In this document: positions 43,701 to 52,699 of the stretch, piece after piece
How positions within the stretch are numbered: position 1 is the stretch's first letter
How the letters are laid out: each line of letters starts with the position of its first letter
Source: Watersipora subatra
Lineage: Eukaryota; Bryozoa; Gymnolaemata; Cheilostomatida; Watersiporidae
Assembly (NCBI RefSeq): GCF_963576615.1
Contig: NC_088711.1
Coordinates: forward strand, 58,818,248-58,882,247
DNA length: 64,000 bases
Reading direction: 5' to 3'
Notes under the pieces: model-generated
What the model saw: the letters and a program-made list of their open reading frames with translations, nothing else
Told to the model about the DNA's origin: nothing
Databases searched by the model: none
Program-made: the position numbers and the translations under genes

Positions 43701-45086
43701 AAAAGCACAAATGGCTTGTTTCAAATTAAATGCTTCTAATGTAAAGTTTAAAACGTTTTTATCAAAAAGTATAGAGATTTTTCTATCACTTGAGATTGGT
43801 TTGTTGTTTGAGGTGATATTATTGCCGGGACGTTTTTTAGATTGACATTGGCAAAACTTGATCGTTGCTGAAATGCTCAAAGAAAAGACATCTTTTTCTT
43901 TTGAGCGTTTTACCCACGATCAATTTTGCCGATCTTTCTTGAAGTTTTTTGCAAAGATTACCTTACTTTACCTGGGATTCGTTAAGAGCAACACTCCGAG
44001 GCAGTTCAATTAAAAGTTTTACGAGGTTTTACGGTACATTGTATATCACTCACGTTTTTTGAATGGATACTTATTGAATGTACACACGTATTTTGTGTTT
44101 AGGTCAAACGATGAATAGTTTTTTTTAGCTAAGACAACGTATACGTTTAATTACAACAATTTTTAAGACGTTTTAAACATTCAACATTCCGACGTTAATT
44201 CAACACGGTATCAACGTCGGAAAACTATTCATCACGGGCTAGCCGGGTCACGCACTCAAGGATTTTCGCCACGCAAATACAAAACAAAAACAACATGCTG
44301 TTTTTGTTTTGTATGTGTGTGGCGAAAATCCTTGCGCTCGTGACCCGGCTAGCCCGTGCTATTCATCATATAGCAGTATAAATCACATTTCACCAAACCT
44401 TTAGAACAGTCATTGACAAAAATATTTTGCCGATGGAGGTAATAACGACGCTTATGAATTACGAAAAGTTGAGGTTTACCTCTATGGCTTGGAATAAAGT
44501 GATTTTCTAAAGCGATAGCAACCGTTTCGGTAGCCGTTGGGCAAAAAACAGTTCGTTATAACAGTGTTGAATTCGAGTTATATAGAGCCATTTATCATTG
44601 CGTGGGAACGGACCACGCAAATCCATTCGAGTTAACCATGTGTTCGCTATATCCGAGGGCGAGTTATCAATGTTTCACTGTACTTGGCAAGTATGGTACT
44701 TAGTATAAATAATACTCCATTTAATTTTGTATTTAGTTATGCCTGACTGAACCAACACTGTTTTGTTTTTAGCTAAGCCGCAGTAAGGCATCTCACAGAT
44801 AATGTCAGAAAGCTACCTTGACCTTAAGTAAAGAACATGAACATACATGCGTAAGAAGCGCTTTCCTCTGGTTTAGTGCCTGTGGTAGAGAGCCGTCGCC
44901 AGCGTTTGAATGTGCAGTTGTACATCCAAAGCTCCCTGAACATAGGAAACTCATCCATATTGCGGTGAGGTGAATCGCGCTGTCCAACAGGGTCTACGGG
45001 ATTGTACCCTCCATAGCAGTATATATTCTGTTTAGCATCCATCACTATCCTGTGTCCACTTCTGGCATGTGGACCAGCATGTGGAC
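28558..45086 (-). CDS. KLHDC10: Kelch-repeat protein, KLHDC10 orthologue (N-terminus not found)
   Basis: Nine exons in transcription order: 45086-44847, 42187-42030, 41421-41273, 38571-38487, 37689-37599, 35326-35279, 33937-33792, 32179-32093, 28746-28558. All are GT-AG with matching phases; 1193 nt give 396 residues and a stop. Six kelch blades are visible by their double glycines: YCYGGYNP, LFGGTGYPF, LFGGTVGF, VFGGGTS, ISGGIGND, SFGGVKG. ARSGHR at the start, FPMFRELWMY, YRHETA, ARKCHGCVQI, YFHAMTASP and the ending LSVRSLADLSWERL all follow the KLHDC10 order, not that of other kelch proteins. The family forms a beta-propeller and acts as a substrate receptor of Cullin-2 ubiquitin ligase through the C-terminal BC-box-like tail. 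The first exon (about 60-90 residues in vertebrates) was not located. It is convergent with the type I receptor. Confidence 0.88.
28844..29194. other. Doubly open stretch, not recognised
   Basis: About 350 bp open in a minus frame (116 codons) and partly in a plus frame, in the last KLHDC10 intron. Neither peptide resembles a family I know and no splice sites bound it. Possibly old transposon coding sequence. Confidence 0.25.
29258..29312. repeat. TA-rich simple repeat
   Basis: TATATA-type low-complexity sequence immediately before a SINE. Confidence 0.85.
29314..29596 (+). mobile_element. tRNA-derived SINE with internal minisatellite
   Basis: Head ACTGGCAGTCC...GAGATCATCAGG, a tRNA-like part (GTGGTGCAGTTGGTAGGGAG), then a 12-bp GACAGATGGACA-type array at 29497-29572 and a tail TCATATTATAATAAAGAT. 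Head and tail match the copy at 42.3 kb. Confidence 0.65.
30143..30222. repeat. 25-bp tandem repeat, three units
   Basis: Unit near ATCAGACCGCAGGGCAGTTA, nearly perfect, in the last KLHDC10 intron. Confidence 0.85.
30375..30490 (+). mobile_element. Possible tRNA-like SINE fragment
   Basis: TTAGCGCAGCTAC and GATCGAGTCCC resemble A and B boxes. The spacing and the missing acceptor stem argue against a functional tRNA. Confidence 0.35.
30893..31003. repeat. 16-bp tandem repeat, about seven units
   Basis: Unit CAGATAGCTGATCAAT; each unit carries the palindrome TGATCA and half-palindromic AGCT. Confidence 0.9.
32093..32179 (-). CDS. KLHDC10: KLHDC10 exon, sixth blade
   Basis: Acceptor GTACTATTACAG, donor GTAGTT. 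DGSTIYSFGGVKGMEARGSS. Confidence 0.85.
32230..33211. mobile_element. Non-autonomous hAT-like element with 8-bp TSD
   Basis: 982 bp. Left end TAGAGGTGGAACGAGACA; right end complementary, GTTCCACCTCTA. The copies of CCGAATAA at 32222-32229 and 33212-33219 are a perfect 8-bp target duplication, which with TAGAGGTGG ends fits hAT. Subterminal GAGACGAGACTCGAGAC repeats are inverted at the other end. No transposase frame remains. It lies between the exons 32093-32179 and 33792-33937 of KLHDC10. Confidence 0.88.
33405..33605. repeat. Minisatellite, unit about 38 bp
   Basis: Degenerate units of GATATGATTCGAGTGGTACT with TTTAGAGTGGGTT, about five copies, in a KLHDC10 intron. Confidence 0.75.
33792..33937 (-). 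CDS. KLHDC10: KLHDC10 exon, fifth blade
   Basis: Acceptor CACATTTTAG, donor GTGAGT. VYISGGIGNDNSTCFRDMWK, RSWSKLPYSL, EKTYFHAMTASP. Confidence 0.9.
34738..34812. repeat. AT-rich palindromic tract
   Basis: ATTACATTATATATATAATTT-like alternating sequence, self-complementary. Confidence 0.75.
35279..35326 (-). CDS. KLHDC10: KLHDC10 48-nt micro-exon
   Basis: Acceptor AATTTTTTAG, donor GTGAGT. YPKARKCHGCVQIGP equals the human FPAARRCHSCVQI segment; the phases on both sides fit. Confidence 0.87.
35687..36409. mobile_element. 723-bp foldback MITE, MULE-type, 9-bp TSD
   Basis: Arms of about 300 bp are inverted copies: TAGCCTGTCTTGACAAAC at the left, GTTTGTTAAGACAGGCTA at the right, with a roughly 110-bp centre. 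Both sides carry GGTAATAGC (35678-35686 and 36410-36418), a perfect 9-bp target duplication typical of Mutator-like elements. No coding capacity. It sits in the intron between the 35279 and 37599 exons of KLHDC10. Confidence 0.9.
36420..37598. other. KLHDC10 intron, nothing recognised
   Basis: AT-rich sequence without a recognisable repeat or exon. Confidence 0.55.
37599..37689 (-). CDS. KLHDC10: KLHDC10 exon, strand with Trp
   Basis: Acceptor TATAATTTAG, donor GTACGT. VWEFDPSADSNGGSKALKW: the Trp-bearing strand of the fourth blade, with a short insert. Confidence 0.82.
38487..38571 (-). CDS. KLHDC10: KLHDC10 exon, fourth blade
   Basis: Acceptor TCTTTTGCAG, donor GTAAGC. YRHETAAYDDKVYVFGGGTS. 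Confidence 0.9.
39330..39535 (-). mobile_element. tRNA-derived SINE
   Basis: On the minus strand: CTGGTGTGCCATGAGAGATC head, AATGGGCAGTGGTTAAAC and AAGTTTGAGACC (A and B box-like). Confidence 0.6.
39566..39740. mobile_element. Solo end of a pogo/Tigger-like element
   Basis: TA followed by CAGTGAAACCTCTACTTAC, sharing the CAGTGAAAC terminus with the element at 43,551. No opposite end was found nearby. Confidence 0.45.
41273..41421 (-). CDS. KLHDC10: KLHDC10 exon, third blade
   Basis: Acceptor TGTTTGCAG, donor GTTTGT. YIYLFGGTVGFSYVNDMYRL and LDTLNWELL, matching the TTGYIYSTDLHKLDL region of the human protein. Confidence 0.9.
41474..41755. repeat. Minisatellite, unit about 21 bp
   Basis: Roughly a dozen units of AAGGATATGATACACATATAT, in the KLHDC10 intron just upstream (in transcription) of the third-blade exon. 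Confidence 0.9.
42030..42187 (-). CDS. KLHDC10: KLHDC10 exon, second blade
   Basis: Acceptor TTCTGTTGTAG, donor GTGAGT. HRLLLFGGTGYPFAQ, ELYCCDLTNYRWTKL and RRPSKVYGH. Confidence 0.87.
42308..42535 (+). mobile_element. tRNA-derived SINE
   Basis: Head ATGCTGGCAGTCC...GAGAGATCATG, GTGGTCTAGCGGTGCATTTG (A-box side), GAGTTAAATTCC (B-box side), tail GACACGACTCTTATTATAAT. It gives the clearest full layout of the family. Confidence 0.7.
42860..43062 (-). mobile_element. tRNA-derived SINE
   Basis: Minus strand: GTAGTCTGGTGTGCTGTGAG head, TGGTCGATCAGTGCTGGTAT and GTTGTGAGTTCAGATC. Opposite orientation to the neighbouring copy at 42.3 kb. Confidence 0.6.
43745..43960. repeat. Diverged R2-family segment (copy D)
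   Basis: Shares TATCAAAAAGTATAGAGATTT, CACTTGAGATTGGTTTG and TTTGAGGTGAT with copies A-C; nested in the TA-flanked element. Confidence 0.5.
44232..44358. repeat. Long hairpin, arms about 58 bp
   Basis: CACGGGCTAGCCGGGTCACG...GGATTTTCGCCAC is mirrored by GTGGCGAAAATCC...CGTGACCCGGCTAGCCCGTG around AAAACAAAAAC...GTTTTTGTTTT. GC-rich arms with AT-rich tips. Confidence 0.85.
44847..45086 (-). CDS. KLHDC10: KLHDC10 exon with first kelch blade
   Basis: Starts in phase 1 after acceptor CACGCAG. Encodes PHARSGHRIVMD, CYGGYNPVDP and FPMFRELWMYNCTFKRW; donor GTATGT inside an open frame, confirmed by the phase of the next exon. The foldback element begins about 10 bp upstream of the acceptor. Confidence 0.85.
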
Positions 45087-45096
45087 CTGCGTGTTA

Positions 45097-46131
45097 CATC
45101 AGATGTTAATATAAACCATGCTTTGGCTTCAGTATGTAAGCAAACAAAGGGCTGCATTACTTGAAGGTTGACTTGCAACAAAATTTACATAACAGTTATT
45201 TGGTATTAAAAGGTTCACCATGTTTTACTCTGCTGTGTTGTAGGTGCAAAATATGTGGTAATGTGGTTGCAAGCTATTAAAAGCTCAAAAATGAACAGTT
45301 AATCGCAGCTATCTCGAAAACTCGGTAGGTTGAAATCCATTACTCAACTCGACGTGGTTATTGTTTTGACATGTACTGTTATCACGTGAATTGAAAGACC
45401 AATAAAAGGCTCAACATAAAACGCCTCGTAGCACTAGTTTATGACAAACACTTCGGGTTCTACCGGACTGCCCGTATCAAATATAGATGCTTGCTACTTC
45501 ACAGTTTCGTTTCAGCTTGGTCTAATCATTTAGTCGTAATCTGATCATGTGACTCATACTTCCTGCCAAATGGCGCGAACAATTTCTGCAGCATTTTTCG
45601 ACTATCACAAATGACTAAAAGGCTCCTCGTGTTTATCAGAGGATAATATGCCCTCCTTCGAGCTAAGGTTAAAAAACTAAACTAATTTTTAGGCTAGGTT
45701 TTGAGATATCAGTGCTCAAAGTGACAGCATTACAATGATGATGAAATAGATGTGCAAGGACAATAGACATGGTTTTATTGAATGCTTGAAGTTTATTTGC
45801 GAGAAGATTTCGACAAATGAGATTGCATGAAAGTGAAAACAGGAGCACATCGTGTTCAACTACATCCATTTGAGCCATTTTGGAGAGGGATTCAAAAACG
45901 GTGGTGTTTTTGTGATGGCTGCGATTAATTGTTCGTTTTTGAGCTTTTAATAGCTTGCAACCACATTACCATATATTTTGCACCTACAACACAGCAGAGT
46001 AAGACATGGTGAATCTTTTAATACCAAATAACTGTAATGTGAATTTTGTTGCAAGTCAACCTTCAAGTAATGCAGTCCTTTGTTTGCTTACATACTGAAG
46101 CGAAAGCATGGTTTATATTAATATCTGATAT
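45097..46131. mobile_element. Foldback element R1, full copy
   Basis: About 1035 bp with arms of about 218 bp: ATCAGATGTTAATATAAACC at the left and GGTTTATATTAATATCTGAT at the right, both containing AAGTCAACCTTCAAGTAATG or its complement. The interior (45315-45915) includes the part shared with the partial copy at 1.0-1.37 kb. No transposase. Its left edge abuts a KLHDC10 splice acceptor. Confidence 0.85.
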
Positions 46132-46242
46132 TATTTACTCAATAACCATAATTCTGCTTAAAATTCTGTAAAAAAATCTGACAAGTCGACTAATGTCGAA
46201 TATAGACATAGAAAGCAATATGCATGCTAATTCTCTTACAGG

Positions 46243-47650
46243 ACAAGCTGCGCTACCCGACGTTGCCGGGGTAATAAAAAAGTCTTTGGTCAAAAAATTG
46301 ATTTGTAGTTAACATACAACAATATTTGTCATTCTAATTTTCAAACTACATTTCATGAGAAAAGTGTTTCGTGTAATTCAAATAAATTAGGAGAGAAAAT
46401 AAAAACAAATGTAAAGGTTTTCATATGTTGTCAAACAACTTAAACTTCATATCACGAGGGATATGAAGGTGTCATATGAGGTATCATGTTTCGTGCAGGT
46501 CAGTTAAAGTAAAGACAATCAAATGACTATAAAAAGGTTTAGATGTAAATGTGAAATTATTAGAAAGTAATAGCTGTAATAAGTTGGTTTTGCTACAATT
46601 ACAATAAAAGATGATTAGGTAATGATACAATTAATATGAACTGAGAAAACAAAATAAAAATCCTGAATATGTAGAATTAATAATAACAATTCTTGCATAG
46701 AAGTGAGTGTGTATAAAAAAGGTAACTGTTCCACCAGAAGCTATTGATAAAAACTTGGATTCCGATGATACGATGACAATAAAATTGTCCGCGCAAGAAA
46801 AATTGGCTTTGACCCCAGATATAGCAATCAAACCTTACGAAAAATATTTCTTTACAGAAGCATCGTAACTCGTGGCCGCATTGGTAAAATAATCAGCGTG
46901 CGCTATAGCCGAAATGACAGATCCTCAGACATGCTTTGAGAAATATATATAAACTATCTGTGCTACCTGGCGTTGCCCGCGTAAATAAAAAAGTTTTTGG
47001 TCCGAAAATTGATTTGTATTTAACATATAACAACATATGACATTCTAGCTTTCAAACTACATATCATGAGAAAAGTGTTAGCTGAAATAATTTAATAGAA
47101 AATAAAAACAACTGTAAAGGTTTTCAAACTTTGTCAAACCACTTTTAATCTCACATTTCCTCATATCATGAGGAAAATGTTTCGTGCAGGTCAAATAAAT
47201 TAAAAAAATAAAACGGCTATAAAAAGTTTATAGATTTAAATGTGAAATAACTAGCAAGTGATAGCTAAATTAAGTCGGTTTTGCTACGGTAATGATACAA
47301 TTAATAAGAACTAAAAAAAAATAAAAATCCTGAATATGTAGAATTATTAATAATAATTCTTGCATAGAAGTGTGTGTGTATAACAAAGGTTACTATTCCA
47401 CCAGAAACTATCCATCAAAACTTTGAATAAGAAAACACTTCTACTCTATGGAGACTCTTCTCACGGAGAAAATGTAATTTTCCGCGCGAGAAGAATTGGC
47501 CTTGACCGAAGATATAGTAATTGAACCTTACAAAAAATATTGCTTAACAGGAGCGTTGTAACGCGTGGCCGCATCAGTAAAATAATCAGCGTGCGCTATA
47601 GCTTTATCTATAGCCGGAGTGCAGACAGACACACGACAAACACATGTTGA
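46243..47650. repeat. Diverged tandem duplication, two units of about 700 bp
   Basis: Units begin TGCGCTACCCGACGTTGCC (46,248) and TGTGCTACCTGGCGTTGCC (46,961) and stay alignable to CGTGCGCTATAGC near both ends. Shared phrases include AAATTGATTTGTA, CATGAGAAAAGTGTT and TCCTGAATATGTAGAATTA. The TACCCGGCGTTGCCCGGGTA-type start is a common interspersed-repeat end in invertebrates. Confidence 0.75.
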
Positions 47651-48082
47651 GAAATTTTCTTAAAGGATTATAATATTGTACTGTGCTATTTACATTTTAG
47701 TCGCTTTCCTTTTTAAAATGTTTATTAATTGTATAATCTCAATCAGATGTGATAGATGTTTTTAATAACCTCACCTTGAATACTGTTACCCTTTTGAGGA
47801 AATATGGTTTTCCATCGAGTACTCATGGTTGCGCATGCATGCTCCGAGTATCAATGAATGCGCTCAGTTGCTGGCTGGTATACTTCTATCATACACTTAC
47901 AGTGTGAAACATCAACTCGTCATGTTCATTAGTTAATCTGAGACACACTTCTGCTAAACCTAAAACAAAAACCAAAACTTGTGTTGACAAATATAATCTT
48001 TGGGTGCGCAGATATTCATTTCATATTCATCGGATGGATTGAATCATGGTTCAGTAACCAGGCTTCGGTAATGCACTCTGTT

Positions 48083-48363
48083 GGTTTCAGCAGAACACAA
48101 GTGAATTGGTTTCAGCAGAGCACAAATAAGTGGGTTTCAGCTAAGCACAAGTGAGGTGGTTTCAGCAAAGCACAAGTGAGTTAGTTTCAGCTAACTCCTG
48201 TTAGGTTCAGCAGGTTGTATCGCAGGAAGCATTGGGTTCAGCGCATTATGTTAGCTCCAGTAGAGCACAAGTGAGTTGGTTTCAGCAGAGTACAATTGCG
48301 TTAGTTTCAGTTAACTCTTGTTAGGTTCAGCAGGTTGTATCGCAGGAAGTTTTAGGTCCAGCA
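48083..48363. repeat. Complex minisatellite GGTTTCAGCA...CACAAGTGA
   Basis: About five units of 29 bp near GGTTTCAGCAGAGCACAAGT, followed by a longer duplicated block containing AGGTTCAGCAGGTTGTATCG. Confidence 0.8.
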
Positions 48364-48579
48364 CAGATATGCCAAAAGTAAGAGTTGTCTCCACCCCACT
48401 CTAACGAGTTTATAACAGTTATTCTCAGCAACGTTTTACTTCAAGTTGATTCAAATTCATCTTGAGTACACTAACGTTTTGCTATTTAAAAACAATGCAT
48501 ATATAATCATTGAACACATATCTGGGCAAAAGATGGAATTAATTCCAATCTTTTGAGTGACTTACGGCCTTATTGCAAC

Positions 48580-48768
48580 CATACCTGCTAACTCTCACAC
48601 ATTGGGCGTGAGACTCACGCAATCACTCCAAAGAAAAAATGAAAATGCGTGAGAAATGCGTGAGATTTTTGCCCCAATTTCCACAATTTTATATATACGA
48701 TCATTGATACATCAATTGCCCCAAAACCAAATCTCACGCATTGCCCCACTCTTGGGTTGGCAGGTCTA
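48580..48768. mobile_element. 189-bp hAT-type MITE with 8-bp TSD
   Basis: Ends CATACCTGCTAACTCTC and GGGTTGGCAGGTCTA are imperfect inverted repeats. ATTGCAAC flanks both sides (48572-48579, 48769-48776). The interior repeats GCGTGAG motifs in both orientations. No coding capacity. Confidence 0.85.
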
Positions 48769-49190
48769 ATTGCAACATAGGCAGTTACTAACATGACTGC
48801 TTATGTGCATGTCAAAATATGAAATAGAAAACCTGATAGAAAAAAGTACGATAAAATCATGAGACAGTTTTACTTTTCACGATTACTTCAGAAATGAATC
48901 GCTAGTCACAAACCTTTCCAACGGCTAAGTCGCCGTTTCCACCAGCAATAAAGACTAAACAATTTTAGCTTGCTACGTTCTAGATATGTCGACACCCACG
49001 TTTGAAAACCTAAGCAATATTAATGATAACCGTAGAAGTCTACCTCTATGATGGTAGCTCTATGATGGTTTACTATATCTATGTTTAAAACCAACGGTAA
49101 TCATTCTGCAACATCACGATCTTGTCGCTATTCTGACTGCGTATGCTGCATCTATGTTTCTAGAGTGCCCATTACCGTGTATTGTTAAAC

Positions 49191-51200
49191 GGTGACAGGT
49201 CTATGTTCCGCACGCCCTATGTTCCGCAAGGCCCTATGTTCCGCACTTTTCCGCAAAATCGGATAAAATTTCTGAAAAGGACAGACAACTTCTAAAGCAA
49301 ATGCAATTATTGCTGTTTAAATTAAAACCGTCGTTGTGAAATCACGCCGTTGGGAAAATACAAACCGCTCTGCTGAACTTGAGAGAAAATAAAAAGATCT
49401 GACGAATGAACGTTCACTAAAATTTAGTAGTGATAATACACGAATTATCAAATTAGAATACGCAAAAAAAACCATCTTTTTCAGTCATTTTTATTTTAAA
49501 GTAATATAGATAAATTCAAAGGCTACTTCATTTTTTATTTAATTATAGACAAGCGTTCATGTAAGCCTACATTTCTAATTATAAAAGCCATAAACTCTAT
49601 ATATCTCACTCCATAACAATATTAACATAATTATGTAAGCCTATGTTACGTACTTTGTAATATTATACAATTTTTCTTCTAGGCGTAATGTTCCACCATA
49701 TGATATTGTATGCCAAGAAAACCGACGCTCTACACTAAATGATATAGTAAATAAACATAATCATGAGGCTATGTTCCTCACTCAATTATAATACTGTGTA
49801 AATATAATCATGAGGTTTATACTCCTCACTCAACTATATTATAAATAAAATCATTAGGGCCAAAGTTCCTCATTCGATTATATTATAAATATAGTAATAA
49901 GGGCCTATATTCTTAATTCTATTATATTATAAATATAATCATGAGGGCCTATGTTCATCACCCTAATATATTATAAATATAATCGTGATGGCCTATGGTC
50001 TACACTCTGTTATAAAGATAACCCTGATGGCCTGTGTCCTTCATTCTATTAGCATAAAAATAAAAACCGTGAAAGGCCTATGTTCCTCACTATACTTTAT
50101 TATAAATATAATTATGTTATATTATAAATATTTTATTAGTTAAATTATTTATATTATTAGCTATGTATAGTTACGTATATTATAAACATAATATGTTTCT
50201 CATTTTATTGTAATATAAACATAATCATGAGAGTTTTTGTTCGTCACTCTATTTTATTATAAATGTAACAATGTTGTATTATATATATTTTATTAGTTAA
50301 ATTATTTATATTATCAGCTGTATATAGTTATGTATATTATAAAATAATATGTTCTTCATTTTATTATATTATAAATGTAATCATGAGGGTCTCTGTTCCT
50401 CACTCTATCATGTTATAAATATAATAATGAAGGCCTATGTTCCTCGCTCAATTATAATATAAATACAATAATGAAAGACTATGTTCCTCACTCTATTTTA
50501 TTATAACTATAACAATATTATATTTTTAATATTTTATTACCTAAATTAGTTATATTATTACTAGTTACGTATATAGTTACTCACTCATAACTATATATAG
50601 TTATTTATATTATAAATATAATATGTCCCTCATTCTATTATAATATAAATATAATCATGAAGGTCTCTGTTTCTCACTCTATTTTATTATAAATATAATA
50701 ATGAGGGCCTATGTCCCTCACTCAATTATAATATAATTATAATCATGAGGGCTTATGTTCCTCACTCGATATTGTACAACGTACTCGCTTGAGCCTATGT
50801 TCCTCACTCGAGATATTACGATATAAGTATTCACTAGGGCCTAAATTCCTAACTCCATAACGAGCATACTACACTTGCTTGGGTCTATGCTCCTCACTCA
50901 AGATTGCGCAATATACTCAAAGGGCCTATATTCCTCACTTCATAATGAGCATATTATAAGCCCTTGGGTCTATGTTCCTCACTCGAAATTGGGCAATATA
51001 ATTAAAGGGCCTATACTCCTCACTTCATAATGAGCATGTTATACTCACTTGGGTCTATGTTCCTCACTCAAGATTGCGCAATATACTCAAAGGGCCTATA
51101 TTCCTCACTTCATATTGGGCAATATACTCCCTTGGGCCTAGGTTTCTCACTCGATTGCTTGGGCTTATAATCCTCAATTGGTAATGCGGAACATGCTCAA
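49191..51200. repeat. Left composite terminus of the MULE
   Basis: About 2 kb. It starts with three CTATGTTCCGCA units; 49.77-50.75 kb has degenerate units of about 45 bp (CTATGTTCCTCACTC with AATATAATCATGAGGGC); 50.76-51.15 kb has longer units with TTGCGCAATATACTCAAAGG and CTTCATAATGAGCAT. It is the inverted counterpart of 60.87-62.51 kb. Confidence 0.9.
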
Positions 51201-51744
51201 AGAGGCTATGTTAGTCACTCAATCCTGATATAAATACAATCAGTAGGATCTGTGTTCTTCATTCTGTTATATCATGAATAGTCATATGGCCGAGGTTTTT
51301 CCTTGATATTGCATGTTAGTCTTGCTAGATCATATAAAGCTCTTAAGATCTCATAAAGTCAGACACGGCCATTTTTGGCATGATTGTGAGGCGCAGCACA
51401 TTGGAATGCTCCCTCGCATACTTTACAGCCTAGATGTGAACTTTTGCTATCATTTATGCTGCTTTAGGCAGCACTTGGCACCAACTATCACTGAATGAGG
51501 TTTCATCCTTGTCATGTAATGGATTGAAAAATTATTAAATATCAAACCTGGTGTGATAACCATAATTTGACATCAAAAACTGATTTGTGATCAATTGCAA
51601 AAATCTTCTGAAGTTTTTGACACATGATATTATTGTTCAGCAAGCTCATATCTCTACTACCCTTCTACTAAAAATATGTACTGTTTTGTTTTTTAGGACC
51701 AAGTTTAATGATTCTGTGAGGTTTGAAAGAAGACTACCACCTGT

Positions 51745-51785
51745 GACGCGCGGAACTGTGACGCGCGGTACTGCGACGCGTGGGA
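51745..51785. repeat. 15-bp tandem repeat, three units
   Basis: CTGTGACGCGCGGAA, CTGTGACGCGCGGTA, CTGCGACGCGTGGGA. CpG-rich in an AT-rich setting and in frame within an 83-codon plus ORF (VTRGT repeats) that has no known family. Confidence 0.85.
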
Positions 51786-51983
51786 CAAGAATAACACTAC
51801 GAAAAATCCAGAATTTCTCTACGTTTTGTAGTATTTAGACAACAAATTGTCATGATTTGGAGTCACAACATCTACCCATATACATGTGGTCAACCAACTA
51901 ATAATTTAAAATTAGTATATATTATACTTATTTTATTTAACCGTGAATTATAAGACACATACGATTCAAAGATTGTGAGACTT

Positions 51984-52684
51984 TTATGCAGTAAACAATT
52001 TTTTCTTAAAATCGTCATATTCTGCCGTTATCATTTTCTCATTTTTTAGTAAAAAGTACCACAGTGACCTGATAGTTACCCCTGGTGCAATAACTGGAGA
52101 TACTTTAAGAGGAAAGTTCATCTGGGTGGTTCTTTTGTCGTTGGGGTTTGGCTGCATGAACTTCTTGCGTGCACTGTGCATGTACTTTATAGTTCAGCTA
52201 CTTTCATTGGCCTTTGCAATGAGAATTTCTCCCGTGTTGACTTCAGAGTCATAGGCCAATGCGACCAGCATTTGTGGTGAAAACTCCATTAATGTTTGTG
52301 AAGTATCTCTTGTGGTAACTTCTTGATTAGGTTCGCTGCTCTGTGTGTGTGGAATTGGCTGCCAGGTGGGATCAATCAATCAGAGCAACATAACTATTTT
52401 TTAATTGCAATGTGATGGCACGATCAAATGCCATGAATTAAAGGCACCATGGACCAGGGTTCTTTGCACATTTGCGCAGTTTCAGTAATCTTATCTTTTG
52501 AGATAGAGAATATCTTTATTGGTTTCGCTGATTTGGAAGTTATTGTTGTTGCAGCTTTCGCAAATGACTGCAGAGTTTACGACATACTTTTTTCCGGTAC
52601 ACTGCCATTAGCACCTGTTGTTTGATGCTTTTCCTCAATACCATCTATTACACCTTCGCCATGCGATGTGATTTTTGTAATCAT
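51984..52684 (-). pseudogene. Broken reading frame inside the MULE
   Basis: Minus strand. It starts with ITSHGEGVIDGIE, then after a TAA reads LQSFAKAATTITS and SAKPIKIFSISKDKIT; later MLVALAYDSEVNTGEILIA, then TGA where a Trp would fit, then TIKYMHSARKKFMQPNPNDK to a stop at 51984. The order SHGxGxxDG ... AYD ... K(F/Y)MH resembles the C-terminal part of uncharacterised proteins found in many invertebrate transposon-rich loci. The last two pieces are in one frame, split only by the TGA at 52194-52196. Confidence 0.5.
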
Positions 52685-52699
52685 ACATTAAAAACACAC

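Larger units (their letters stand above)
43551..44680. mobile_element. Pogo/Tc1-mariner-like element flanked by TA
   Basis: 1130 bp. Left terminus CAGTGAAACTCGGATAACTC; right terminus ends GAGTTATCAATGTTTCACTG. Dinucleotide TA on both sides (43549-43550, 44681-44682). GATAACTC and similar subterminal motifs recur inverted. No transposase frame. It contains a diverged R2 segment (about 43745-43960) and the hairpin at 44232-44358. Confidence 0.75.

Noticed and set aside
45669-45878. 69-codon minus ORF as the missing KLHDC10 first exon
   Set aside because: It lies in the interior of the foldback element, lacks the expected N-terminal motifs and has no suitable donor in the required phase.
49191-51200. 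CRISPR-like array
   Set aside because: The repeats are degenerate, AT-rich, contiguous and in animal DNA, with inverted counterparts at the other end of a transposon; no spacers.
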